Source: Mucilaginibacter sp. CSA2-8R
GTDB taxonomy: Bacteria; Bacteroidota; Bacteroidia; Sphingobacteriales; Sphingobacteriaceae
DNA length: 64,000 bases
Reading direction: 5' to 3'
NCBI RefSeq assembly: GCF_038806765.1
Contig: NZ_CP152389.1
Span: forward strand, 3,348,001-3,412,000
This document shows, in pieces, positions 44,750 to 53,565 of the stretch; the first letter of the stretch is position 1; each line of letters opens with the position of its first letter. Below the pieces are notes generated by a model. It was not told the DNA's origin. It saw nothing but the letters and a program-made list of their open reading frames with translations, and made no database searches. The position numbers and the translations under genes are program-made.

Positions 44750-44838
44750 CCATGCATCCCTACGCCGGTATTATCCGTATCAGGTTATCGGGTGTTATCT
44801 CAGCCTTTGCTATTTTGCAAAAGCACCCCGTGCAAGTA
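44750..44838 (-). promoter_or_regulatory. TPP riboswitch (THI element)
   Basis: Read on the minus strand, the conserved core is all present in order: CACGGGGTGC, a variable stem (TTTTGCAAAATAGCAAA), GGCTGAGATAACACCC, then ACCTGATACGGATAATACC and GCGTAGGGATGCA. TGCA/TGCA ends can close P1. These are the defining segments of the thiamin pyrophosphate aptamer, with both the pyrimidine-binding CTGAGA and the pyrophosphate-binding side. It controls the four downstream minus-strand genes through the terminator at 44641-44698. Confidence 0.96.
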
Positions 44839-44988
44839 TGCAGGCAAGGTATGCATTGCGGCTAAACAATGCAAGTACTTTTATTTGAAGTTTATTGAAG
44901 GAGTGCTTATTTGACGAGACTGTTTGTTGCCGGCGACTTGAATTAGATTTATTGCCTATATTTAAGCTGCTGAAAATCTTTATCAGAC

Positions 44989-46158
44989 ATGAAAAAAACC
45001 TTATCACTCATCGGTATCCTGTTTGCATTAACCGCCTGGACTTATTACGTCAAAACCGAATCGCCAACGCTACAAAAAGTAGCATCCCAATTAGACGGCA
45101 TGAAGCGGGTGAGCTATCACTACCGGTTAGAAATCAACAATGTAAAAGACAACAATTTTTCTAAAGACTCGTCCGACTGCTATTTTGAGTTTGACCAGCA
45201 ATCTAAACTGATTAGCCGTTTTAAGGCAGGCGATAAAGGTTATCAGCAGATTTATAACGGGACTGAACGTTTTACGCTGGATAAAACAGAAAAGACCTAC
45301 GAGATAGATGATGACAGCAACCAGGAGCGCTTTAACAGCTTAATTATAATGCTAAATGCCATACCTATGCTAAAGCGCTGCCTGGATGACGTTATTGCCA
45401 ACGACTCGATTAGCAAAACAGAACGCGACACGGTTTTAACCGGCAAAAAATATAAGGTGATTACTTTAGGCCTGCCTGGCAAAGGTTTAGATTATTATCA
45501 CAAGTTCGAATCATACAATCCGAAAATTACCTTTTTTTACGACCTTATCGTTGATCCGGCTACTAACCTGCCCTACCAGGTAATTAGTCATAATAGCTCG
45601 GAAGGTAACACTTACACAGTGCGTACCACTTTCACTCACATCAATTTAACTCCGGCTGTGCCGCAGGCAAATACTTGGTATTACTCCAGTTACGAAAAAG
45701 AGTATAAACGCGCCAAAAAGAAAGAAGCCATTCCGTTGATTGCCGTAGGCAGCCTTTTTCCTGCCATTGCTTTGCCGCAAATAGGAAATAAAACTACAGC
45801 ACCCGTAACGCCAACAACTAAAAACAAAGTTGTCTTGCTCGATTTCTGGATAAAAAACTGCGGCTACTGCATGGAGTCGTTTAAGTACCTGAAAGGGCTG
45901 CAAAGCAAGTATGGGCAGCAAAACGTGCAAATTATCACCGTTAATGCTAACGACAGCCGCGAGGATGTAGACTTTTTTTATAAGCGCGAAAAGCCGGCTT
46001 ACCAAATGTTCTATAAAGGACAAGCTTTAGCTAAAAAATTAGGGGTAGACTACCGTGGTTACCCTACCGTAATATTGGCTGGCACTGATGGCAAAATAGT
46101 TTACGCCGGTAATTTTGATAAGGAAAAGATTGCACAGCTGATTGACAAAATGTTGTAG
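44989..46158 (+). CDS. TlpA-like thioredoxin-domain protein with N-terminal lipoprotein-carrier-like domain
   Basis: 389 residues, exported by an uncleaved or cleaved N-terminal signal (MKKTLSLIGILFALTAWTYY). The first ~235 residues form a beta-rich domain (SDCYFEFDQQSKLISRF, QQIYNGTERFTLD, DLIVDPATNLPYQVISH) resembling LolA-like or DUF2092-type folds. The C-terminal ~130 residues are a thioredoxin fold with C291-G-Y-C294 in FWIKNCGYCMES and the cis-Pro loop YRGYPTVIL. Such TlpA-type proteins reduce or isomerise periplasmic disulfides. The gene is divergent from the TPP-controlled operon and stands alone. Confidence 0.8.
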   Translation: MKKTLSLIGILFALTAWTYYVKTESPTLQKVASQLDGMKRVSYHYRLEINNVKDNNFSKDSSDCYFEFDQQSKLISRFKAGDKGYQQIYNGTERFTLDKTEKTYEIDDDSNQERFNSLIIMLNAIPMLKRCLDDVIANDSISKTERDTVLTGKKYKVITLGLPGKGLDYYHKFESYNPKITFFYDLIVDPATNLPYQVISHNSSEGNTYTVRTTFTHINLTPAVPQANTWYYSSYEKEYKRAKKKEAIPLIAVGSLFPAIALPQIGNKTTAPVTPTTKNKVVLLDFWIKNCGYCMESFKYLKGLQSKYGQQNVQIITVNANDSREDVDFFYKREKPAYQMFYKGQALAKKLGVDYRGYPTVILAGTDGKIVYAGNFDKEKIAQLIDKML

Positions 46159-46526
46159 TTATAGGTCCGTATTTCGATGGTTTTTAGTCACAAATCCACC
46201 CAACAGCATCAGTATCATCATAGCTTTGCCGCTTTGTATCGTACTGCAACGACATTAGATGCAAGTAATTTTTTAACTCATTTTTTACTGCGCAAATAGG
46301 CTGCGCAGTGCAGAAATTACTTTGTCCTTGTTAGCACGAAAGTCAAGATTTGATACAAGCTTTTTACAAATTATTTACGCCGGTTAAGATAGCTTTGTTA
46401 CCTACGGCATTAAAATCCGGCGTATGATTACAGCGTCGCGAGACCTTGTTAAAAGCCATCAGCCAGTTAATTGAAACAGATAAAGTCTTTCGGGCTTACT
46501 TTACTTGATCAATGCCGATATAAATT
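46159..46526. other. Intergenic region before the MoxR-vWA-propeller operon, with an inverted repeat
   Basis: 368 bases without a credible coding frame. A perfect 8-base inverted repeat (ACTGCGCA at 46287-46294, TGCGCAGT at 46302-46309) has no T-tract on either side in transcription sense, so it is more likely an operator-like site than a terminator. TAGCTTTG at 46390-46397 matches the -7 promoter element, without a TTTG partner at standard spacing. The operon promoter should be here. Confidence 0.4.
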
Positions 46527-47168
46527 ATGCAAAATAACCTATTCCTTAAAATGCTCAGACACCTCCGGCACGAAGAAGAGGTGATGCTGTTTGGCAATGT
46601 GATAGAAATAAGCCAACCCGAAGAAACCGAGGTTGTAAACTATCTCGAGGCAGAATACGAACGCGAATCCCTGGACTACCCTTACTCGCCGCCGCCTTTT
46701 AGCCGCGAAGCAGCACTGTGGGCCGCAAAAACTATCTACCTTGCCGCACAACTCATTCTTTATCGCGAAAGCAAAGTGACCCAGGTGCGCGAGCTCCTTT
46801 GCCATTACCCGATGGAGATGGATGCTTCGGCTATCCTGTCGGCCGACCTTTGCCTGCGATTTTTGCCCGATATCATCAGTCAGTTAAGCGTTATTGACCC
46901 TGATGATGGTTTGATTTTGCATTTGCTGGAATTACTTACCGCCTGGCATTATTCGGGCGTGCGCTACCCGCTACATCCTCAAAAAATTAATCCGAATGAA
47001 GCTTATGCTGATCGGTGCTTGAAACAACTGTATACCGACCGTATTATAAAACATACGCGATTACCGCTGGCTACGCATCCTTTTTTTACCGTTTCCGTAA
47101 GCGCAAGCCTGGGCATGTTTGCCGCCGATTTATGGAAAGACTTTAAACCTGAACACATCAATGAATAA
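46527..47168 (+). CDS. Uncharacterised first protein of the MoxR-vWA-propeller operon
   Basis: 213 residues, cytosolic, mostly helical, with acidic N-terminal half (EEEVMLFGNVIEISQPEETEVVNYLEAEYERE). I recognise no enzyme motif. It appears to be one of the small system-specific proteins that accompany MoxR-vWA-beta-propeller modules. Its 3' end overlaps the MoxR gene by 8 bases (ATG at 47161, stop at 47168), showing tight translational linkage, so it probably acts together with the ATPase, perhaps as adaptor or recognition factor. That role is inferred from position only. Confidence 0.6.
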   Translation: MQNNLFLKMLRHLRHEEEVMLFGNVIEISQPEETEVVNYLEAEYERESLDYPYSPPPFSREAALWAAKTIYLAAQLILYRESKVTQVRELLCHYPMEMDASAILSADLCLRFLPDIISQLSVIDPDDGLILHLLELLTAWHYSGVRYPLHPQKINPNEAYADRCLKQLYTDRIIKHTRLPLATHPFFTVSVSASLGMFAADLWKDFKPEHINE

Positions 47169-48294
47169 TCATATCCAAAGGCTTAACGCCGTACTCTCTT
47201 CTGTAAAAGAAACCTTTGTTGGTAAAAACGAAATTGTTGACCTGCTTGGTGTATGCCTCATCGCCAATGAGAATGCCTTTTTGCTGGGCCCACCCGGCAC
47301 GGCCAAAAGTGCCATTGTACGGTCGTTGTCTAACTGTATCATCGATGGTAAAAACTTCGAATACCTGTTAACCCGCTTTACCGAGCCTAACGAAATTTTT
47401 GGCCCCTTTGATATCAGGGCGCTTAAAGACGGTAACCTGATTACCAATACCGAAGGCATGATGCCCGAGGCCTCTATGGTGTTTTTAGATGAGATATTTA
47501 ACGCCAACAGCGCCATACTCAACAGCTTGCTGCTGGCACTTAACGAAAAAATTTTTAGGCGCGGCAAAGAAACCCGCAACCTGCCTGCTTTAATGTTTAT
47601 TGGCGCCAGCAACGTGCTGCCCGAGGATGATGCACTCAACGCCTTGCTCGACCGATTTTTGGTGCGGGTAAAGTGCGATTACGTAGATACCGATTTGCTG
47701 GAGCATGTGCTGATGGCGGGCTGGAATTTCCAGAACAAAGAAGGTATTGAAAAGCCACAAATTACACCAACCGAAATAAGGGAATTGCAATCGCTCAGAA
47801 AAACGGTAGACCTCTCGCCCATCAGAAAGCAATACGTGGACTTAGTTCATAACCTGCGTAATACGGGCATCAAGGTATCCGACCGCAGGGCAGTAAAAAT
47901 ACAGAACCTACTGGCAGCCAGTGCTATTATTTGTGGCCGGCAAGAAGCCATTACCTCCGATTTGTGGGTATTAAAATATATCTGGGATACTGAGGAGCAG
48001 ATAGAAATACTCTCGGGCATGGTGAATCTGATTATCGAAAAAGAAAGCCCGGCCAATGCACACCCGCAGGCGGTTTTAAATAACGCACCCAACGCCGAAG
48101 AGCTGATGAAAGAAGTAGTGCACCTAAAAGGCAGATTCGAGAATGACAACCTGTCTTTTGAAGAGCAAAACGTAATTAAAGATAAGCTGCGTTACATACA
48201 AACCCGCAGCAACTGGATAAAAAACGACGAGCACAAGCAGCACATCCAAACCGAAATTGAGTTACTATGGCACAAAATACTGCAGGCAGTGTAG
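47161..48294 (+). CDS. MoxR-family AAA+ ATPase of a ternary system
   Basis: 377 residues from ATG 47161; the frame extends upstream but that start would overlap the previous gene by 50 bases. Walker A is GPPGTAKS at 43-50, Walker B is MVFLDE ending D110-E111, the sensor 1 segment is FIGASN near 149, and the arginine finger region LLDRFLVRV follows. The MoxR-typical second part (about 200-300) holds RRAVKIQNLLAASAI, and the C-terminal ~70 residues are helical. MoxR ATPases act as hexameric remodelling machines together with vWA proteins; the vWA partner is two genes downstream. The gene overlaps the next by 28 bases. Confidence 0.93.
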   Translation: MNNHIQRLNAVLSSVKETFVGKNEIVDLLGVCLIANENAFLLGPPGTAKSAIVRSLSNCIIDGKNFEYLLTRFTEPNEIFGPFDIRALKDGNLITNTEGMMPEASMVFLDEIFNANSAILNSLLLALNEKIFRRGKETRNLPALMFIGASNVLPEDDALNALLDRFLVRVKCDYVDTDLLEHVLMAGWNFQNKEGIEKPQITPTEIRELQSLRKTVDLSPIRKQYVDLVHNLRNTGIKVSDRRAVKIQNLLAASAIICGRQEAITSDLWVLKYIWDTEEQIEILSGMVNLIIEKESPANAHPQAVLNNAPNAEELMKEVVHLKGRFENDNLSFEEQNVIKDKLRYIQTRSNWIKNDEHKQHIQTEIELLWHKILQAV

Positions 48295-49010
48295 TTTATT
48301 ACCTGCGGCTAAACATCCGCAGCAAAGAGCACCTGGGCGCTATTCGCCACTGGAAAAACCTGAAGGCGGCACACGAGGATGATAACATTTGGGTAAAGGA
48401 TTTTACAGCCGAGCAAATTAAAGCTGCGGAGGTGCTTAGCCTGCCCGAAAAGCAAATGTACGAGGCACGCGGCGGCAAGCTATTTTTTAAGGATGCTTAC
48501 CTGCCCGAACGAAACATACCGGCTTTGCTATGGTCACCCATTGACAGGGCTTTGCCTGTTAAACTACCGGCTTATAATCATAATTATTTCGGCATACCCG
48601 ACAAGGTAGCCGTGAAACTGGTGCAATCAGATCATGAAAAAATTGCTGCGGCGATGCTTGTTCCGCTTGGCCAGCTCCGGAGCTATGCAGATACGGCACC
48701 TGCCATCAGGTTAAGAAATATCAGGTGGACGATTGTTAATCAACAGGATGCATTTGTAGTTGGCCATCCGCTTTTGCCGCTGCAGGCCAGGGTATACTAC
48801 ACCGAGGGCGACTTCATGATTCCGGCCGGTTACAATTTTGATTTGTATGCGCTTTCATCGTCGTTAAACACGCTGCTTAACCCCAAAAGTTTATTTTGGA
48901 TTGTGTTTAATCCCGACTCAAGCTATTTTACTATACCCAAAGCGCAACTGAGGCCCTTAACCATAGGCTCATGCCGCGTTAGCCTTAAACAATTACCGGA
49001 GGCTTTATAA
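48267..49010 (+). CDS. System-specific protein (bpX-like) of the MoxR-vWA-propeller operon
   Basis: 247 residues, cytosolic. It begins AQNTAGSVVYYLRLNIRSKEHLGAIRHWKNLKAA and contains the strand-rich segments LFFKDAYLPERNIPALLWSPI, LPLQARVYYTEGDFMIPAGYNFDL and LFWIVFNPDSSYFTIPK. I believe it belongs to one of the bpX-type families defined from MoxR-vWA-beta-propeller ternary systems, but I cannot name the exact one by eye. It overlaps the MoxR gene by 28 bases and abuts the vWA gene with no gap (TAA then ATG), so stoichiometric expression with both is likely. Confidence 0.65.
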   Translation: MAQNTAGSVVYYLRLNIRSKEHLGAIRHWKNLKAAHEDDNIWVKDFTAEQIKAAEVLSLPEKQMYEARGGKLFFKDAYLPERNIPALLWSPIDRALPVKLPAYNHNYFGIPDKVAVKLVQSDHEKIAAAMLVPLGQLRSYADTAPAIRLRNIRWTIVNQQDAFVVGHPLLPLQARVYYTEGDFMIPAGYNFDLYALSSSLNTLLNPKSLFWIVFNPDSSYFTIPKAQLRPLTIGSCRVSLKQLPEAL

Positions 49011-51521
49011 ATGACTTATCAGGACTATTTTCAGCCTTATCAGGACTACTTTTGGCAGTGGGAAGACCACAAAGAAGTGGTGGCCATTCCGGGCGGCAAC
49101 ACCATTGCCTACCGCGAACTGGTTGAGTCGGTTTTACAGCAGCTATCCATACAGGGTATTCCGCCTTTTGGCTCGGTGCTGTTGGCCATTATGGCAACCA
49201 ACGCTAATGGTACAATGGATATACACCACGTACGTACCATCATTGCGCCTGATGTAGAGCGCGGCGATCAATCAGCAGAGCAGGCTTTTGCATTTCTGGA
49301 GATGCTATCTAAGTTACCGAGTGATTACAAACTGGGCACCAACCGGCTCATAGTTTTGCAAACTATATTTGAGTCGTGCCATAATCGGCTGTCGGCCAGG
49401 GCGGCAAAGCGTATTTTGAGCGATTACCGCACTATTAGAGCCGACCATCAGCAACCAGAGGCAAAACCCAAACTTAAAAAAGACCGCTACAAACGCGATC
49501 TGTTGCCTATTGCCTTGCTAAGCAAAAACTTTCCGGATGTGCCGACCCTGCTGTCTAAAGTAAGTTCGGCATTAAATGTAGACGAAGAACTTAAAGATTT
49601 AAACAGCAACCTACAGCAAAAAAAGAAAGATGACTGGTTGCAGCTACTTACCGACGAGCATGCCACCCGCCCGATTGGGGTGCTCATTAAGCACCTGTGG
49701 GGTGCGTTGCATATCCCGCTGCATAACTCATTACCCAGCACACAGCCACTGGGTGGTGTTTCTGATTTAACCAACAAAGGCGATTTTGATAAACTGCTGA
49801 TTTCGGAATTTGCCAATGACGACTTGGTATTTCTATCAAGATTGGCCAATAACGAGGCGCTGTATCTTAACCGTGAGGTACCACCCATCAGCAATAATTT
49901 AAAGCGCGTTCTAATTATTGATGTTTCTATCAAAACTTGGGGAACACCTAAAACAGTTGCTTACGCGGTAATGCTGGCTATTGCCAGGCACCCTAAAACT
50001 GATATTGAGTGCGTTGCATTTTCGGCAGGTAATACCTGCCAGCCGGTTACCTTTAACACGGTTGACGATTTGATTGTAAGTTTGCGGCATGTAGACAGTT
50101 GCCTGCACCCCGCCCGCGGTTTGGAAAGCTTTATTGCAGCGTATAAAGGCAAAGCCGAAGTATTTTTTATCTCGGCAGCAGATAACATGCAGTCGCCGGA
50201 GATGCTGAAACTGATGAGCGACCATCACGATTTTTTCAGTTACTGGATATATATTACCACAAGGGGCAGAGTATCGTTGTACAGGCGGCAGCAAAACAAT
50301 AAAAAGCATGTTCAGGATTTCCAGTTGCCGTTAGAAGAATTATGGAACCAGCCCGAGCGCAGCAAACAAGGTGGCCCGAGTGCTACCCGGTTACCTATTC
50401 TGCTTAAAATGCCTCAAATTCCGGGTACAATGATGAGCACTGCTGATGATGAAATTTATTTGCTGAGCACAGATAAAAAGCTTTACCGATTGTATGATGT
50501 AGAATCGAAGAAAAACGAAAAAGGCTGGGAACTGGTAGTTCAGGACCTCCCCTTTACTTCAGCAACCGGCGCAATGGGTTTAACTGACGACGGTACCCAC
50601 GTTTTGCTTGTTTTTGCGCAAAAAGACAGAAGAATACTTTTGCTAAACCTAAGCAATAATGATCGGAAAATATTCCGGTTTGAGGTTTGGAGATATGCCT
50701 ATAACGATTTTGTATTTTACGATAACCAATTTTATTACGTATTGCGCGAAAATAGCTGGGCTATTTCGCTCGACGGAACAATTACTAATAGCGCGGTACT
50801 CCCGAAGGTGATTTTAGAAAACCAGCAATCGCGCCAGAAAGACTTAGGCGTACTGCAGCAAAAGTTTTTTGATGCCTGGAAACAATTAAAAAACGTTCAG
50901 CAGCTAACCATTAATGAGAAAGGCAACTTTGTTTTTAATACGCACGAGTTGTACGTAAACAGTAACGGCATAATAAAGATGGATTCATTGTTTTCGAAAA
51001 CAATAATACAGGCCGAAAAAATATCCAAAAGCAATTTTCTTTTCGCCGATGGCAGCATCATCGAAATTAAAAGCGCAGGTTATTTTATTTTTAAAAGCAG
51101 CGATAAAAAAATACCGCACATTTATGTGCCTGCCGTGTTAGATAGCAGCTTAGGCATAGCTACTGCCGGGGCATTTGCTGGCAACCCTTATTATTATAAA
51201 TCGCCAAGGGTTAACATATTTTTAAAAGCAGTGGGCAGTAAGCCACTTGAAATAGTAAAGATTATTAAAGAGTTTACAGGTGTTGGTTTAAAAGATGCTA
51301 AAGCTTTGGTTGATCATGCCCCGCAATCCGTATGGCAAAATGCATCGCATCGTAAAGCGGCCGATTTTAAATTTAAGCTGGAGCAGGCAGGTGCTATAGT
51401 TACTATAGAAAGCATGGAAAACGACCCGAACGCCACCACAGAAATTTTGCACCCAACGCTGTTTTTTGAGCGATACATTCATCCATTTATCAAAACCATA
51501 AAAAATGGAACTAAAAATTAA
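49011..51521 (+). CDS. vWA and beta-propeller protein with C-terminal L7/L12-like domain
   Basis: 836 residues. The N-terminal ~160 residues are helical. A divergent vWA domain covers about 298-440: RVLIIDVSIKTWG has D304 and S306 of the MIDAS but Lys at the second Ser position, so metal binding may be altered. Beta-propeller-like strands follow (about 455-735: DDEIYLLSTDKKLYRLYD, GTHVLLVFAQKDRRILLL). Residues about 738-801 closely follow the C-terminal domain of ribosomal protein bL12: AVGSKPLEIVKIIKE, TGVGLKDAKALVDHAP, then KLEQAGAIVTIE. The MoxR gene upstream is its expected partner. The L7/L12-like domain could bind translation factors or a degradation adaptor; this is inference. It overlaps the next gene by 17 bases. 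Confidence 0.82.
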   Translation: MTYQDYFQPYQDYFWQWEDHKEVVAIPGGNTIAYRELVESVLQQLSIQGIPPFGSVLLAIMATNANGTMDIHHVRTIIAPDVERGDQSAEQAFAFLEMLSKLPSDYKLGTNRLIVLQTIFESCHNRLSARAAKRILSDYRTIRADHQQPEAKPKLKKDRYKRDLLPIALLSKNFPDVPTLLSKVSSALNVDEELKDLNSNLQQKKKDDWLQLLTDEHATRPIGVLIKHLWGALHIPLHNSLPSTQPLGGVSDLTNKGDFDKLLISEFANDDLVFLSRLANNEALYLNREVPPISNNLKRVLIIDVSIKTWGTPKTVAYAVMLAIARHPKTDIECVAFSAGNTCQPVTFNTVDDLIVSLRHVDSCLHPARGLESFIAAYKGKAEVFFISAADNMQSPEMLKLMSDHHDFFSYWIYITTRGRVSLYRRQQNNKKHVQDFQLPLEELWNQPERSKQGGPSATRLPILLKMPQIPGTMMSTADDEIYLLSTDKKLYRLYDVESKKNEKGWELVVQDLPFTSATGAMGLTDDGTHVLLVFAQKDRRILLLNLSNNDRKIFRFEVWRYAYNDFVFYDNQFYYVLRENSWAISLDGTITNSAVLPKVILENQQSRQKDLGVLQQKFFDAWKQLKNVQQLTINEKGNFVFNTHELYVNSNGIIKMDSLFSKTIIQAEKISKSNFLFADGSIIEIKSAGYFIFKSSDKKIPHIYVPAVLDSSLGIATAGAFAGNPYYYKSPRVNIFLKAVGSKPLEIVKIIKEFTGVGLKDAKALVDHAPQSVWQNASHRKAADFKFKLEQAGAIVTIESMENDPNATTEILHPTLFFERYIHPFIKTIKNGTKN

Positions 51522-53211
51522 ACCGGCTGCATTAAGCAAATACCCGCTGTTGGGCGTGTTTATTAAAGGCTCTTCTATTCGTTATTGGATGGAACAGGTA
51601 CAGCTGATGGGGCTATCGCTCCAAGATGTGGAAGCCTATGCCATACCCGGAACGGTCGCTAATACGGTTGCCGGCTGTTTGCTTATTACTACGCAAACCA
51701 TCCGCGAAATTTACAGCAACGAATATTGCCAGTCGGTTTACCATACATTGTTTATTCCCGAAAAATCGCAGTTATTTCCGGCCATCGCCGTTGACGAAAT
51801 ACAAACACTTTTTGCCGGCAAAAAGTACTTTTTTCATCCGGTATATGGTTTTTGCGAACTTACCGAACCGATTGACTGGACGACCCTGATTGAGGCGCCG
51901 GTACACGTACCAAGGCAATTAACTATGCCCGCCGAAAAAGTGTTTATACCCGGCGAAATCCGGAGTTTCCAGGTGGAGCCTGTTGTACCCGAAGCATTCA
52001 TCAAGCAGTTGCAGGATGCCGTTCCGGAGGAAGAGGATGAATCAAAATCTTTAACTAAGGCCGAGCAAATGAAGCTGGCTATGTACAAGAATCTTTTTGG
52101 TGATACCACGGGCAGTGGCGGTATACTTGGCGGAGGTGGTATGGGCATACTTGGTGGTTTAGGCTCCATGTTTGGCGGCTTGTTTGGTGGTGGCGCTAAT
52201 TTTGGCGACACTATACAAAACGACTATCACGACCTGGAAAAACGAAACCAGAGCGAGGTTGACCGGTTGCTGGATCTATTTAAAACAGACCCTGATGAAG
52301 CGCTTAAACGCGCCATCCCTATAGACAATGATGGCACTAATCGCGGCTCAGGTTCGGGTGGTTTAAATTTAAATAACCAATGGTCCAACCTGTCGCTTGG
52401 TGGCAGTTACGGCAGCAGCGGACGCACGGGCGGCGGTTCGGCCAGTATTGGCAGCAAGCAGATCGAATTACAGGCTCAATACGAAAAAACGGCTCAGGAT
52501 TTAATTAAGCAAAAAGACTATTACAAAGCTGCTTTTATTTACCTAAAGTTACTTAAAAACTATACGAAGGCGGCAGAGACGCTGGTTGAGGGCGGCTTTT
52601 ATGCCGAGGCGGCAGCCATATATCTGCAATATTTACAAGACAAACAAAAAGCAGCCGAATACTACGAGAAGGCGAATGCTACCCTGGAGGCGATAGAACT
52701 TTACAAAGAACTTCACAATTATGAAAAGGTAGGCGACTTATACCTCACCTTGAGAAAGAATGACAAAGCTATGGAATACTTTGAGAAGGTGGTAGACCAT
52801 TACCGGTACCGTAACCAGTATTTGAAAGCCTCACTCATTCGTAAACAAAAGATGAACGATATAGCCGGCGCTCAAGGCTTGTTGATAGACGGTTGGCGCA
52901 GCAACCATGACGCTTTTAACTGCCTGAACAATTATTTTAACAATATTGAAGACAATAAGCATTATGCTGTTGAACTTAACAGGTTGTACAAAGACGAAGT
53001 AAGCGCCACTAACCGCGAAGTATTTTTAAGGGTGTTGAAGCACGAATACAGTAAACAAAATGAATTATCGGGAACAATTAGGGATATGAGTTACGAAATT
53101 ATATCCGAACATATAATGATAAACCCGGCCGTGGCTCAGGAACTGCAAAACTTTAACCCGCCCGACAGGCAGCTTAATAAAGATGTTTTCAGGTTTAACA
53201 CTTCAAAATAA
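51505..53211 (+). CDS. TPR-rich protein with Gly-rich linker, last gene of the ternary operon
   Basis: 568 residues. An N-terminal alpha/beta domain (about 1-160, MELKIKPAALSKYPLLGVF, then ATVANTVAGCLLITTQ-like strands and KKYFFHPVYGF) probably belongs to the bpX-type families of these systems. A helix with acidic residues leads to a Gly-rich linker at about 200-240 (ILGGGGMGILGGLGSMFGGLFGGG) and a second one near 290-330. Residues about 330-490 are TPR-like helical repeats (DYYKAAFIYLKLLKNYTKAAE, FYAEAAAIYLQYLQDKQKAAEYYEKA). It may act as the scaffold that brings ATPase and vWA protein to a target. It overlaps the vWA gene by 17 bases. Confidence 0.72.
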   Translation: MELKIKPAALSKYPLLGVFIKGSSIRYWMEQVQLMGLSLQDVEAYAIPGTVANTVAGCLLITTQTIREIYSNEYCQSVYHTLFIPEKSQLFPAIAVDEIQTLFAGKKYFFHPVYGFCELTEPIDWTTLIEAPVHVPRQLTMPAEKVFIPGEIRSFQVEPVVPEAFIKQLQDAVPEEEDESKSLTKAEQMKLAMYKNLFGDTTGSGGILGGGGMGILGGLGSMFGGLFGGGANFGDTIQNDYHDLEKRNQSEVDRLLDLFKTDPDEALKRAIPIDNDGTNRGSGSGGLNLNNQWSNLSLGGSYGSSGRTGGGSASIGSKQIELQAQYEKTAQDLIKQKDYYKAAFIYLKLLKNYTKAAETLVEGGFYAEAAAIYLQYLQDKQKAAEYYEKANATLEAIELYKELHNYEKVGDLYLTLRKNDKAMEYFEKVVDHYRYRNQYLKASLIRKQKMNDIAGAQGLLIDGWRSNHDAFNCLNNYFNNIEDNKHYAVELNRLYKDEVSATNREVFLRVLKHEYSKQNELSGTIRDMSYEIISEHIMINPAVAQELQNFNPPDRQLNKDVFRFNTSK

Positions 53212-53289
53212 ACAGTGGTTATACAGCTTTAGCAATACCCGAAAGCGATTGCTGAGATGAGTTCGTAAGTTTTGAAAAACAAATTGACA

Positions 53290-53332
53290 GAAAAAAATAA
53301 AGCCTTCCCCGCTCTTGCAGCTGGGAAGGCTT
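53290..53332 (-). terminator. Terminator downstream of the DUF4097-like genes
   Basis: Within the 354-base gap between the convergent genes (53212-53565), AAGCCTTCCC (53300-53309) and GGGAAGGCTT (53323-53332) form a perfect 10-base stem. On the minus strand it is followed by TATTTTTTT, so it ends the leftward sigma/DUF4097 operon about 230 bases after its last stop. The rest of the gap shows no coding frame. Confidence 0.8.
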
Positions 53333-53565
53333 CAACCTAAACCTTATCACAATTTGTCGGCGAAGATTGCCGACACCACAAATGTGCAACAAACATGCCC
53401 ATTTTGCAAATCGCATTTAATGATGGGCTATTAATAAAATTTATAACACAAATGTTACATTGCTTCTACCCATTATGACAATCGTTATATTTAACTGATT
53501 ATCATGTAATTATACAAAACAAATCTATTGCCGGTTAGCTCATTCTTTCAACCAAAATCGCCACA

